From Eledone cirrhosa (Eukaryota > Mollusca > Cephalopoda > Octopoda > Eledonidae): DNA of 64,000 nucleotides. Below the pieces are notes generated by a model, which was not told the origin of the DNA, made no database searches, and saw only the letters and a program-made list of their open reading frames with translations. The translations under genes were made by a program, and so were the position numbers. This document shows positions 46,791-61,200 of this stretch, one piece after another. Every line of letters begins with the position of its first letter. Positions within the stretch are counted from its first letter, which is position 1. The stretch lies in NCBI GenBank assembly GCA_964016885.1, contig OZ024760.1, forward strand, positions 4,511,812-4,575,811, given 5' to 3'.

Positions 46791-49700
46791 ATGATGGAGA
46801 TAGTGATAGTGGTGATTGTGATGGTGATGATGGACATAGTGATAGTGGTGATTGTGATGATGATGATGGACATAGTGATAGTGGTGATTGTGATGATGAT
46901 GATGGAGTTAGTGATAGTGGTGATTGTGATGGTGATGATGGAGATAGTGATAGTGGTGATTGTGATGATGATGATGGACATAGTGATAGTGGTGATTGTG
47001 ATGATGATGATGGAGATAGTGATAGTGGTGATTGTGATGGTGATGATGGAGTTAGTGATAGTGGTGATTGTGATGGTGATGATGGACATAGTGATAGTGG
47101 TGATTGTGATGATGATGATGGACATAGTGATAGTGGTGATTGTGATGATGATGATGGACATAGTGATAGTGGTGATTGTGATGATGATGATGGACATAGT
47201 GATAGTGGTGATTGTGATGATGATGATGGAGATAGTGATAGTGGTGATTGTGATGATGATGATGGACATAGTGATAGTGGTGATTGTGATGATGATGATG
47301 GACATAGTGATAGTGGTGATTGTGATGATGATGATGGACATAGTGATAGTGGTGATTGTGATGATGATGATGGACATAGTGATAGTGGTGATTGTGATGG
47401 TGATGATGGACATAGTGATAGTGGTGATTGTGATGGTGATGATGGAGTTAGTGATAGTGGTGATTGTGATGGTGATGATGGAGTTAGTGATAGTGGTGAT
47501 TGTGATGGTGATGATGGACATAGTGATAGTGGTGATTGTGATGATGATGATGGAGATAGTGATAGTGGTGATTGTGATGGTGATGATGGACATAGTGATA
47601 GTGGTGATTGTGATGATGATGATGGACATAGTGATAGTGGTGATTGTGATGGTGATGATGGACATAGTGATAGTGGTGATTGTGATGGTGATGATGGAGT
47701 TAGTGATAGTGGTGATTGTGATGGTGATGATGGACATAGTGATAGTGGTGATTGTGATGATGATGATGGACATAGTGATAGTGGTGATTGTGATGGTGAT
47801 GATGGACATAGTGATAGTGGTGATTGTGATGGTGATGATGGAGTTAGTGATAGTGGTGATTGTGATGGTGATGATGGACATAGTGATAGTGGTGATTGTG
47901 ATGATGATGATGGACATAGTGATAGTGGTGATTGTGATGATGATGATGGAGTTAGTGATAGTGGTGATTGTGATGATGATGATGGACATAGTGATAGTGG
48001 TGATTGTGATGGTGATGATGGACATAGTGATAGTGGTGATTGTGATGGTGATGATGGAGTTAGTGATAGTGGTGATTGTGATGGTGATGATGGACATAGT
48101 GATAGTGGTGATTGTGATGATGATGATGGACATAGTGATAGTGGTGATTGTGATGATGATGATGGAGTTAGTGATAGTGGTGATTGTGATGATGATGATG
48201 GACATAGTGATAGTGGTGATTGTGATGGTGATGATGGACATAGTGATAGTGGTGATTGTGATGGTGATGATGGACATAGTGATAGTGGTGATTGTGATGA
48301 TGATGATGGAGTTAGTGATAGTGGTGATTGTGATGATGATGATGGAGTTAGTGATAGTGGTGATTGTGATGGTGATGATGGAGATAGTGATAGTGGTGAT
48401 TGTGATGATGATGATGGACATAGTGATAGTGGTGATTGTGATGGTGATGATGGACATAGTGATAGTGGTGATTGTGATGGTGATGATGGAGTTAGTGATA
48501 GTGGTGATTGTGATGGTGATGATGGAGATAGTGATAGTGGTGATTGTGATGATGATGATGGAGTTAGTGATAGTGGTGATTGTGATGGTGATGATGGAGT
48601 TAGTGATAGTGGTGATTGTGATGATGATGGACATAGTGATAGTGGTGATTGTGATGATGATGATGGAGTTAGTGATAGTGGTGATTGTGATGATGATGAT
48701 GGACATAGTGATAGTGGTGATTGTGATGGTGATGATGGACATAGTGATAGTGGTGATTGTGATGGTGATGATGGAGTTAGTGATAGTGGTGATTGTGATG
48801 GTGATGATGGACATAGTGATAGTGGTGATTGTGATGATGATGATGGACATAGTGATAGTGGTGATTGTGATGATGATGATGGAGTTAGTGATAGTGGTGA
48901 TTGTGATGATGATGATGGACATAGTGATAGTGGTGATTGTGATGGTGATGATGGACATAGTGATAGTGGTGATTGTGATGGTGATGATGGACATAGTGAT
49001 AGTGGTGATTGTGATGGTGATGATGGAGTTAGTGATAGTGGTGATTGTGATGGTGATGATGGAGTTAGTGATAGTGGTGATTGTGATGATGATGATGGAG
49101 TTAGTGATAGTGGTGATTGTGATGATGATGATGGAGTTAGTGATAGTGGTGATTGTGATGGTGATGATGGAGATAGTGATAGTGGTGATTGTGATGATGA
49201 TGATGGACATAGTGATAGTGGTGATTGTGATGGTGATGATGGACATAGTGATAGTGGTGATTGTGATGATGATGATGGAGTTAGTGATAGTGGTGATTGT
49301 GATGATGATGATGGACATAGTGATAGTGGTGATTGTGATGATGATGATGGAGATAGTGATAGTGGTGATTGTGATGATGATGATGGACATAGTGATAGTG
49401 GTGATTGTGATGGTGATGATGGACATAGTGATAGTGGTGATTGTGATGATGATGATGGACATAGTGATAGTGGTGATTGTGATGATGATGATGGACATAG
49501 TGATAGTGGTGATTGTGATGGTGATGATGGAGTTAGTGATAGTGGTGATTGTGATGGTGATGATGGACATAGTGATAGTGGTGATTGTGATGATGATGAT
49601 GGAGTTAGTGATAGTGGTGATTGTGATGATGATGATGGAGATAGTGATAGTGGTGATTGTGATGGTGATGATGGAGATAGTGATAGTGGTGATTGTGATG

Positions 49701-52052
49701 ATGATGATGGACATAGTGATAGTGGTGATTGTGATGATGATGATGGAGTTAGTGATAGTGGTGATTGTGATGATGATGATGGAGATAGTGATAGTGGTGA
49801 TTGTGATGGTGATGATGGAGATAGTGATAGTGGTGATTGTGATGATGATGATGGACATAGTGATAGTGGTGATTGTGATGATGATGATGGAGATAGTGAT
49901 AGTGGTGATTGTGATGGTGATGATGGACATAGTGATAGTGGTGATTGTGATGGTGATGATGGAGTTAGTGATAGTGGTGATTGTGATGGTGATGATGGAG
50001 ATAGTGATAGTGGTGATTGTGATGGTGATGATGGAGTTAGTGATAGTGGTGATTGTGATGATGATGATGGACATAGTGATAGTGGTGATTGTGATGGTGA
50101 TGATGGAGTTAGTGATAGTGGTGATTGTGATGGTGATGATGGAGTTAGTGATAGTGGTGATTGTGATGATGATGATGGACATAGTGATAGTGGTGATTGT
50201 GATGATGATGATGGACATAGTGATAGTGGTGATTGTGATGATGATGATGGAGTTAGTGATAGTGGTGATTGTGATGGTGATGATGGAGTTAGTGATAGTG
50301 GTGATTGTGATGATGATGATGGACATAGTGATAGTGGTGATTGTGATGATGATGATGGACATAGTGATAGTGGTGATTGTGATGGTGATGATGGAGTTAG
50401 TGATAGTGGTGATTGTGATGATGATGATGGAGATAGTGATAGTGGTGATTGTGATGGTGATGATGGAGTTAGTGATAGTGGTGATTGTGATGATGATGAT
50501 GGAGTTAGTGATAGTGGTGATTGTGATGATGATGATGGACATAGTGATAGTGGTGATTGTGATGGTGATGATGGAGATAGTGATAGTGGTGATTGTGATG
50601 ATGATGATGGAGTTAGTGATAGTGGTGATTGTGATGATGATGATGGACATAGTGATAGTGGTGATTGTGATGGTGATGATGGACATAGTGATAGTGGTGA
50701 TTGTGATGAGGATGATGGACATAGTGATAGTGGTGATTGTGATGGTGATGATGGACATAGTGATAGTGGTGATTGTGATGAGGATGATGGACATAGTGAT
50801 AGTGGTGATTGTGATGGTGATGATGGACATAGTGATAGTGGTGATTGTGATGAGGATGATGGACATAGTGATAGTGGTGATTGTGATGGTGATGATGGAG
50901 ATAGTGATAGTGGTGATTGTGATGGTGATGATGGAGATAGTGATAGTGGTGATTGTGATGATGATGATGGACATAGTGATAGTGGTGATTGTGATGGTGA
51001 TGATGGACATAGTGATAGTGGTGATTGTGATGAGGATGATGGACATAGTGATAGTGGTGATTGTGATGGTGATGATGGAGATAGTGATAGTGGTGATTGT
51101 GATGGTGATGATGGAGTTAGTGATAGTGGTGATTGTGATGATGATGATTGACATAGTGATAGTGGTGATTGTGATGATGATGATGGACATAGTGATAGTG
51201 GTGATTGTGATGATGATGATGGACATAGTGATAGTGGTGATTGTGATGGTGATGATGGAGATAGTGATAGTGGTGATTGTGATGATGATGATGGAGATAG
51301 TGATAGTGGTGATTGTGATGATGATGATGGACATAGTGATAGTGGTGATTGTGATGGTGATGATGGAGTTAGTGATAGTGGTGATTGTGATGGTGATGAT
51401 GGAGATAGTGATAGTGGTGATTGTGATGGTGATGATGGACATAGTGATAGTGGTGATTGTGATGGTGATGATGGACATAGTGATAGTGGTGATTGTGATG
51501 ATGATGATGGACATAGTGATAGTGGTGATTGTGATGATGATGATGGACATAGTGATAGTGGTGATTGTGATGATGATGATGGAGATAGTGATAGTGGTGA
51601 TTGTGATGGTGATGATGGAGTTAGTGATAGTGGTGATTGTGATGGTGATGATGGAGATAGTGATAGTGGTGATTGTGATGGTGATGATGGACATAGTGAT
51701 AGTGGTGATTGTGATGGTGATGATGGAGATAGTGATAGTGGTGATTGTGATGGTGATGATGGAGATAGTGATAGTGGTGATTGTGATGGTGATGATGGAC
51801 ATAGTGATAGTGGTGATTGTGATGAGGATGATGGACATAGTGATAGTGGTGATTGTGATGGTGATGATGGGAGATAGTGATAGTGGTGATTGTGATGGTG
51901 ATGATGGACATAGTGATAGTGGTGATTGTGATGATGATGATGGACATAGTGATAGTGGTGATTGTGATGGTGATGATGGAGTTAGTGATAGTGGTGATTG
52001 TGATGGTGATGATGGAGATAGTGATAGTGGTGATTGTGATGGTGATGATGGA

Positions 52053-52664
52053 CATAGTGATAGTGGTGATTGTGATGGTGATGATGGAGATAGTGATAGT
52101 GGTGATTGTGATGGTGATGATGGAGATAGTGATAGTGGTGATTGTGATGGTGATGATGGACATAGTGATAGTGGTGATTGTGATGAGGATGATGGACATA
52201 GTGATAGTGGTGATTGTGATGGTGATGATGGAGATAGTGATAGTGGTGATTGTGATGGTGATGATGGACATAGTGATAGTGGTGATTGTGATGAGGATGA
52301 TGGACATAGTGATAGTGGTGATTGTGATGGTGATGATGGAGATAGTGATAGTGGTGATTGTGATGGTGATGATGGAGTTAGTGATAGTGGTGATTGTGAT
52401 GATGATGATGGACATAGTGATAGTGGTGATTGTGATGATGATGATGGACATAGTGATAGTGGTGATTGTGATGAGGATGATGGACATAGTGATAGTGGTG
52501 ATTGTGATGAGGATGATGGACATAGTGATAGTGGTGATTGTGATGGTGATGATGGAGATAGTGATAGTGGTGATTGTGATGGTGATGATGGAGTTAGTGA
52601 TAGTGGTGATTGTGATGATGATGATGGAGTTAGTGATAGTGGTGATTGTGATGGTGATGATGGA
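52053..52664. repeat. 17-unit higher-order block, copy 1
   Basis: Coding each unit by its two variable triplets (H/D/V for CAT/GAT/GTT; D/G/E for GAT/GGT/GAG), the order here is HG DG DG HE HG DG HE HG DG VD HD HE HE HG DG VD VG. The same order recurs from 57241. A shorter related start (HG DG DG HE HG DG) is at about 51690. Confidence 0.85.
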
Positions 52665-55600
52665 CATAGTGATAGTGGTGATTGTGATGAGGATGATGGA
52701 CATAGTGATAGTGGTGATTGTGATGGTGATGATGGAGATAGTGATAGTGGTGATTGTGATGGTGATGATGGAGTTAGTGATAGTGGTGATTGTGATGGTG
52801 ATGATGGACATAGTGATAGTGGTGATTGTGATGATGATGATGGAGATAGTGATAGTGGTGATTGTGATGGTGATGATGGACATAGTGATAGTGGTGATTG
52901 TGATGATGATGATGGACATAGTGATAGTGGTGATTGTGATGATGATGATGGAGTTAGTGATAGTGGTGATTGTGATGGTGATGATGGAGTTAGTGATAGT
53001 GGTGATTGTGATGGTGGTGATGGACATAGTGATAGTGGTGATTGTGATGGTGATGATGGACATAGTGATAGTGGTGATTGTGATGGTGATGATGGAGATA
53101 GTGATAGTGGTGATTGTGATGGTGATGATGGACATAGTGATAGTGGTGATTGTGATGATGATGATGGACATAGTGATAGTGGTGATTGTGATGATGATGA
53201 TGGAGTTAGTGATAGTGGTGATTGTGATGGTGATGATGGAGATAGTGATAGTGGTGATTGTGATGATGATGATGGACATAGTGATAGTGGTGATTGTGAT
53301 GATGATGATGGAGATAGTGATAGTGGTGATTGTGATGGTGATGATGGAGTTAGTGATAGTGGTGATTGTGATGGTGATGATGGAGTTAGTGATAGTGGTG
53401 ATTGTGATGATGATGATGGACATAGTGATAGTGGTGATTGTGATGATGATGATGGACATAGTGATAGTGGTGATTGTGATGATGATGATGGACATAGTGA
53501 TAGTGGTGATTGTGATGATGATGATGGACATAGTGATAGTGGTGATTGTGATGGTGATGATGGACATAGTGATAGTGGTGATTGTGATGATGATGATGGA
53601 CATAGTGATAGTGGTGATTGTGATGATGATGATGGACATTAGTGATAGTGGTGATTGTGATGGTGATGATGGACATAGTGATAGTGGTGATTGTGATGAT
53701 GATGATGGACATAGTGATAGTGGTGATTGTGATGATGATGATGGACATAGTGATAGTGGTGATTGTGATGATGATGATGGACATAGTGATAGTGGTGATT
53801 GTGATGATGATGATGGAGTTAGTGATAGTGGTGATTGTGATGGTGATGATGGACATAGTGATAGTGGTGATTGTGATGATGATGATGGAGATAGTGATAG
53901 TGGTGATTGTGATGATGATGATGGACATAGTGATAGTGGTGATTGTGATGGTGATGATGGAGATAGTGATAGTGGTGATTGTGATGATGATGATGGAGTT
54001 AGTGATAGTGGTGATTGTGATGGTGATGATGGACATAGTGATAGTGGTGATTGTGATGATGATGATGGACATAGTGATAGTGGTGATTGTGATGATGATG
54101 ATGGACATAGTGATAGTGGTGATTGTGATGATGATGATGGACATAGTGATAGTGGTGATTGTGATGGTGATGATGGAGTTAGTGATAGTGGTGATTGTGA
54201 TGATGATGATGGAGTTAGTGATAGTGGTGATTGTGATGGTGATGATGGAGACATAGTGATAGTGGTGATTGTGATGGTGATGATGGACATAGTGATAGTG
54301 GTGATTGTGATGATGATGATGGAGATAGTGATAGTGGTGATTGTGATGGTGATGATGGACATAGTGATAGTGGTGATTGTGATGATGATGATGGACATAG
54401 TGATAGTGGTGATTGTGATGATGATGATGGAGATAGTGATAGTGGTGATTGTGATGATGATGATGGAGTTAGTGATAGTGGTGATTGTGATGGTGATGAT
54501 GGACATAGTGATAGTGGTGATTGTGATGATGATGATGGACATAGTGATAGTGGTGATTGTGATGATGATGATGGAGATAGTGATAGTGGTGATTGTGATG
54601 ATGATGATGGACATAGTGATAGTGGTGATTGTGATGGTGATGATGGACATAGTGATAGTGGTGATTGTGATGGTGATGATGGAGTTAGTGATAGTGGTGA
54701 TTGTGATGGTGATGATGGACATAGTGATAGTGGTGATTGTGATGGTGATGATGGACATAGTGATAGTGGTGATTGTGATGGTGATGATGGAGTTAGTGAT
54801 AGTGGTGATTGTGATGGTGATGATGGAGATAGTGATAGTGGTGATTGTGATGATGATGATGGACATAGTGATAGTGGTGATTGTGATGGTGATGATGGAG
54901 TTAGTGATAGTGGTGATTGTGATGATGATGATGGACATAGTGATAGTGGTGATTGTGATGGTGATGATGGAGTTAGTGATAGTGGTGATTGTGATGATGA
55001 TGATGGACATAGTGATAGTGGTGATTGTGATGGTGATGATGGACATAGTGATAGTGGTGATTGTGATGGTGATGATGGAGTTAGTGATAGTGGTGATTGT
55101 GATGGTGATGATGGAGATAGTGATAGTGGTGATTGTGATGGTGATGATGGAGTTAGTGATAGTGGTGATTGTGATGATGATGATGGAGTTAGTGATAGTG
55201 GTGATTGTGATGATGATGATGGAGTTAGTGATAGTGGTGATTGTGATGGTGATGATGGAGATAGTGATAGTGGTGATTGTGATGGTGATGATGGAGATAG
55301 TGATAGTGGTGATTGTGATGGTGATGATGGACATAGTGATAGTGGTGATTGTGATGGTGATGATGGAGTTAGTGATAGTGGTGATTGTGATGGTGATGAT
55401 GGAGTTAGTGATAGTGGTGATTGTGATGGTGATGATGGAGTTAGTGATAGTGGTGATTGTGATGATGATGATGGAGTTAGTGATAGTGGTGATTGTGATG
55501 ATGATGATGGAGTTAGTGATAGTGGTGATTGTGATGGTGATGATGGAGTTAGTGATAGTGGTGATTGTGATGGTGATGATGGAGATAGTGATAGTGGTGA

Positions 55601-57240
55601 TTGTGATGATGATGATGGAGTTAGTGATAGTGGTGATTGTGATGGTGATGATGGAGTTAGTGATAGTGGTGATTGTGATGGTGATGATGGAGATAGTGAT
55701 AGTGGTGATTGTGATGATGATGATGGAGTTAGTGATAGTGGTGATTGTGATGGTGATGATGGAGATAGTGATAGTGGTGATTGTGATGATGATGATGGAC
55801 ATAGTGATAGTGGTGATTGTGATGGTGATGATGGACATAGTGATAGTGGTGATTGTGATGATGATGATGGAGTTAGTGATAGTGGTGATTGTGATGATGA
55901 TGATGGACATAGTGATAGTGGTGATTGTGATGGTGATGATGGACATAGTGATAGTGGTGATTGTGATGATGATGATGGACATAGTGATAGTGGTGATTGT
56001 GATGGTGATGATGGAGATAGTGATAGTGGTGATTGTGATGATGATGATGGACATAGTGATAGTGGTGATTGTGATGGTGATGATGGACATAGTGATAGTG
56101 GTGATTGTGATGATGATGATGGAGTTAGTGATAGTGGTGATTGTGATGATGATGATGGACATAGTGATAGTGGTGATTGTGATGATGATGATGGAGATAG
56201 TGATAGTGGTGATTGTGATGATGATGATGGACATAGTGATAGTGGTGATTGTGATGGTGATGATGGACGATAGTGATAGTGGTGATTGTGATGATGATGA
56301 TGGAGTTAGTGATAGTGGTGATTGTGATGATGATGATGGACATAGTGATAGTGGTGATTGTGATGATGATGATGGACATAGTGATAGTGGTGATTGTGAT
56401 GGTGATGATGGAGTTAGTGATAGTGGTGATTGTGATGGTGATGATGGAGTTAGTGATAGTGGTGATTGTGATGATGATGATGGAGTTAGTGATAGTGGTG
56501 ATTGTGATGGTGATGATGGAGATAGTGATAGTGGTGATTGTGATGGTGATGATGGAGTTAGTGATAGTGGTGATTGTGATGATGATGATGGAGATAGTGA
56601 TAGTGGTGATTGTGATGGTGATGATGGAGTTAGTGATAGTGGTGATTGTGATGATGATGATGGAGTTAGTGATAGTGGTGATTGTGATGATGATGATGGA
56701 GTTAGTGATAGTGGTGATTGTGATGGTGATGATGGACATAGTGATAGTGGTGATTGTGATGATGATGATGGACATAGTGATAGTGGTGATTGTGATGATG
56801 ATGATGGACATAGTGATAGTGGTGATTGTGATGATGATGATGGACATAGTGATAGTGGTGATTGTGATGGTGATGATGGAGTTAGTGATAGTGGTGATTG
56901 TGATGATGATGATGGAGATAGTGATAGTGGTGATTGTGATGGTGATGATGGAGATAGTGATAGTGGTGATTGTGATGGTGATGATGGAGTTAGTGATAGT
57001 GGTGATTGTGATGATGATGATGGAGTTAGTGATAGTGGTGATTGTGATGATGATGATGGACATAGTGATAGTGGTGATTGTGATGGTGATGATGGAGATA
57101 GTGATAGTGGTGATTGTGATGATGATGATGGACATAGTGATAGTGGTGATTGTGATGGTGATGATGGACATAGTGATAGTGGTGATTGTGATGAGGATGA
57201 TGGACATAGTGATAGTGGTGATTGTGATGATGATGATGGA

Positions 57241-57852
57241 CATAGTGATAGTGGTGATTGTGATGGTGATGATGGAGATAGTGATAGTGGTGATTGTGAT
57301 GGTGATGATGGAGATAGTGATAGTGGTGATTGTGATGGTGATGATGGACATAGTGATAGTGGTGATTGTGATGAGGATGATGGACATAGTGATAGTGGTG
57401 ATTGTGATGGTGATGATGGAGATAGTGATAGTGGTGATTGTGATGGTGATGATGGACATAGTGATAGTGGTGATTGTGATGAGGATGATGGACATAGTGA
57501 TAGTGGTGATTGTGATGGTGATGATGGAGATAGTGATAGTGGTGATTGTGATGGTGATGATGGAGTTAGTGATAGTGGTGATTGTGATGATGATGATGGA
57601 CATAGTGATAGTGGTGATTGTGATGATGATGATGGACATAGTGATAGTGGTGATTGTGATGAGGATGATGGACATAGTGATAGTGGTGATTGTGATGAGG
57701 ATGATGGACATAGTGATAGTGGTGATTGTGATGGTGATGATGGAGATAGTGATAGTGGTGATTGTGATGGTGATGATGGAGTTAGTGATAGTGGTGATTG
57801 TGATGATGATGATGGAGTTAGTGATAGTGGTGATTGTGATGGTGATGATGGA
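57241..57852. repeat. 17-unit higher-order block, copy 2
   Basis: Same 17-unit order as 52053-52664, displaced by 5188 bp (144 units plus small indels). The next unit differs (HD instead of HE). This indicates a segmental duplication inside the satellite. Confidence 0.85.
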
Positions 57853-58214
57853 CATAGTGATAGTGGTGATTGTGATGATGATGATGGACATAGTGATAGT
57901 GGTGATTGTGATGATGATGATGGACATAGTGATAGTGGTGATTGTGATGGTGATGATGGACATAGTGATAGTGGTGATTGTGATGATGATGATGGAGATA
58001 GTGATAGTGGTGATTGTGATGATGATGATGGAGTTAGTGATAGTGGTGATTGTGATGGTGATGATGGACATAGTGATAGTGGTGATTGTGATGATGATGA
58101 TGGACATAGTGATAGTGGTGATTGTGATGATGATGATGGAGATAGTGATAGTGGTGATTGTGATGATGATGATGGAGATAGTGATAGTGGTGATTGTGAT
58201 GATGATGATGGAGA

Positions 58215-61200
58215 TAGTGATAGTGGTGATTGTGATGGATGATGATGGACATAGTGATAGTGGTGATTGTGATGATGATGATGGACATAGTGATAGTGGT
58301 GATTGTGATGATGATGATGGAGATAGTGATAGTGGTGATTGTGATGATGATGATGGACATAGTGATAGTGGTGATTGTGATGGTGATGATGGACATAGTG
58401 ATAGTGAGATTGTGTGATGATGTGACTGAGTGTGATGGACATAGTGATAGTGGTGATTGTGATGATGATGATGGAGCATAGTGATAGTGGTGATTGTGAT
58501 GGTGATGATGGACATAGTGATAGTGGTGATTGTGATGATGATGATGGACATAGTGATAGTGGTGATTGTGATGATGATGATGGAGATAGTGATAGTGGTG
58601 ATTGTGATGGATGATGATGGACATAGTGATAGTGGTGATTGTGATGATGATGATGGACATAGTGATAGTGGTGATTGTGATGATGATGATGGAGATAGTG
58701 ATAGTGGTGATTGTGATGAGTGATGATGGACATAGTGATAGTGGTGATTGTGATGGTGATGATGGATAGTGAGTGTGATTGTGATGTGATGATGAGATAG
58801 TGATAGTGGTGATTGTGATGGTGATGATGGACATAGTGATAGTGGTGATTGTGATGATGATGATGGACATAGTGATAGTGGTGATTGTGATGGTGATGAT
58901 GGAGATAGTGATAGTGGTGATTGTGATGGTGATGATGGACATAGTGATAGTGGTGATTGTGATGATGATGATGGACATAGTGATAGTGGTGATTGTGATG
59001 ATGATGATGGAGTTAGTGATAGTGGTGATTGTGATGGATGATGATGGACATAGTGATAGTGGTGATTGTGATGATGATGATGGACATAGTGATAGTGGTG
59101 ATTGTGATGATGATGATGGACATAGTGATAGTGGTGATTGTGATGGTGATGATGGACATAGTGATAGTGGTGATTGTGATGATGATGATGGACATAGTGA
59201 TAGTGGTGATTGTGATGATGATGATGGAGATAGTGATAGTGGTGATTGTGATGTGATGATGGACATAGTGATAGTGGTGATTGTGATGATGATGATGGAC
59301 ATAGTGATAGTGGTGATTGTGATGGTGATGATGGAGTTAGTGATAGTGGTGATTGTGATGGTGATGATGGACATAGTGATAGTGGTGATTGTGATGATGA
59401 TGATGGAGTTAGTGATAGTGGTGATTGTGATGGTGATGATGGAGATAGTGATAGTGGTGATTGTGATGATGATGATGGACATAGTGATAGTGGTGATTGT
59501 GATGATGATGATGGAGATAGTGATAGTGGTGATTGTGATGATGATGATGGACATAGTGATAGTGGTGATTGTGATGATGATGATGGAGCATAGTGATAGT
59601 GGTGATTGTGATGATGATGATGGACATAGTGATAGTGGTGATTGTGATGGTGATGATGGACATAGTGATAGTGGTGATTGTGATGGTGATGATGGAGTTA
59701 GTGATAGTGGTGATTGTGATGATGGAGATAGTGATAGTGGTGATTGTGATGGTGATGATGGACATAGTGATAGTGGTGATTGTGATGATGATGATGGAGT
59801 TAGTGATAGTGGTGATTGTGATGATGATGAGATAGTGATAGTGGTGATTGTGATGATGATGATGGACATAGTGATAGTGGTGATTGTGATGATGATGATG
59901 GACATAGTGATAGTGGTGATTGTGATGGTGATGATGGACATAGTGATAGTGGTGATTGTGATGATGATGATGGACATAGTGATAGTGGTGATTGTGATGA
60001 TGATGATGGACATAGTGATAGTGGTGATTGTGATGGTGATGATGGAGTTAGTGATAGTGGTGATTGTGATGGTGATGATGGAGTTAGTGATAGTGGTGAT
60101 TGTGATGATGATGATGGACATAGTGATAGTGGTGATTGTGATGGTGATGATGGAGATAGTGATAGTGGTGATTGTGATGATGATGATGGAGATAGTGATA
60201 GTGGTGATTGTGATGATGATGATGGACATAGTGATAGTGGTGATTGTGATGGTGATGATGGACATAGTGATAGTGGTGATTGTGATGATGATGATTGGGA
60301 GATAGTGATAGTGGTGATTGTGATGGTGATGATGGACATAGTGATAGTGGTGATTGTGATGATGATGATGGACATAGTGATAGTGGTGATTGTGATGGTG
60401 ATGATGGAGTTAGTGATAGTGGTGATTGTGATGGTGATGATGGACATAGTGATAGTGGTGATTGTGATGATGATGATGGAGATAGTGATAGTGGTGATTG
60501 TGATGATGATGATGGAGATAGTGATAGTGGTGATTGTGATGATGATGATGGAGATAGTGATAGTGGTGATTGTGATGGTGATGATGGAGTTAGTGATAGT
60601 GGTGATTGTGATGATGATGATGGACATAGTGATAGTGGTGATTGTGATGATGATGATGGAGTTAGTGATAGTGGTGATTGTGATGATGATGATGGACATA
60701 GTGATAGTGGTGATTGTGATGGTGATGATGGAGTTAGTGATAGTGGTGATTGTGATGGATGATTGTATGGAGATAGTGATAGTGGTGATTGTGATGATGA
60801 TGATGGAGATAGTGATAGTGGTGATTGTGATGCAGATGATGATGGAGTTAGTGATAGTGGTGATTGTGATGAGTGATGATGGAGTTAGTGATACGTATGG
60901 AGTTAGTGATAGTGGTGATTGTGATGGTGATGATGGAGATAGTGATAGTGGTGATTGTGATGATGATGATGGAGATAGTGATAGTGGTGATTGTGATGGT
61001 GATGATGGAGATAGTGATAGTGGTGATTGTGATGGTGATGATGGACATAGTGATAGTGGTGATTGTGATGGTGATGATGGACATAGTGATAGTGGTGATT
61101 GTGATGATGATGATGGAATAGTGATAGTGGTGATTGTGATGATGATGATGGAGATAGTGATAGTGGTGATTGTGATGATGATGATGGAGCTTAGTGATAG

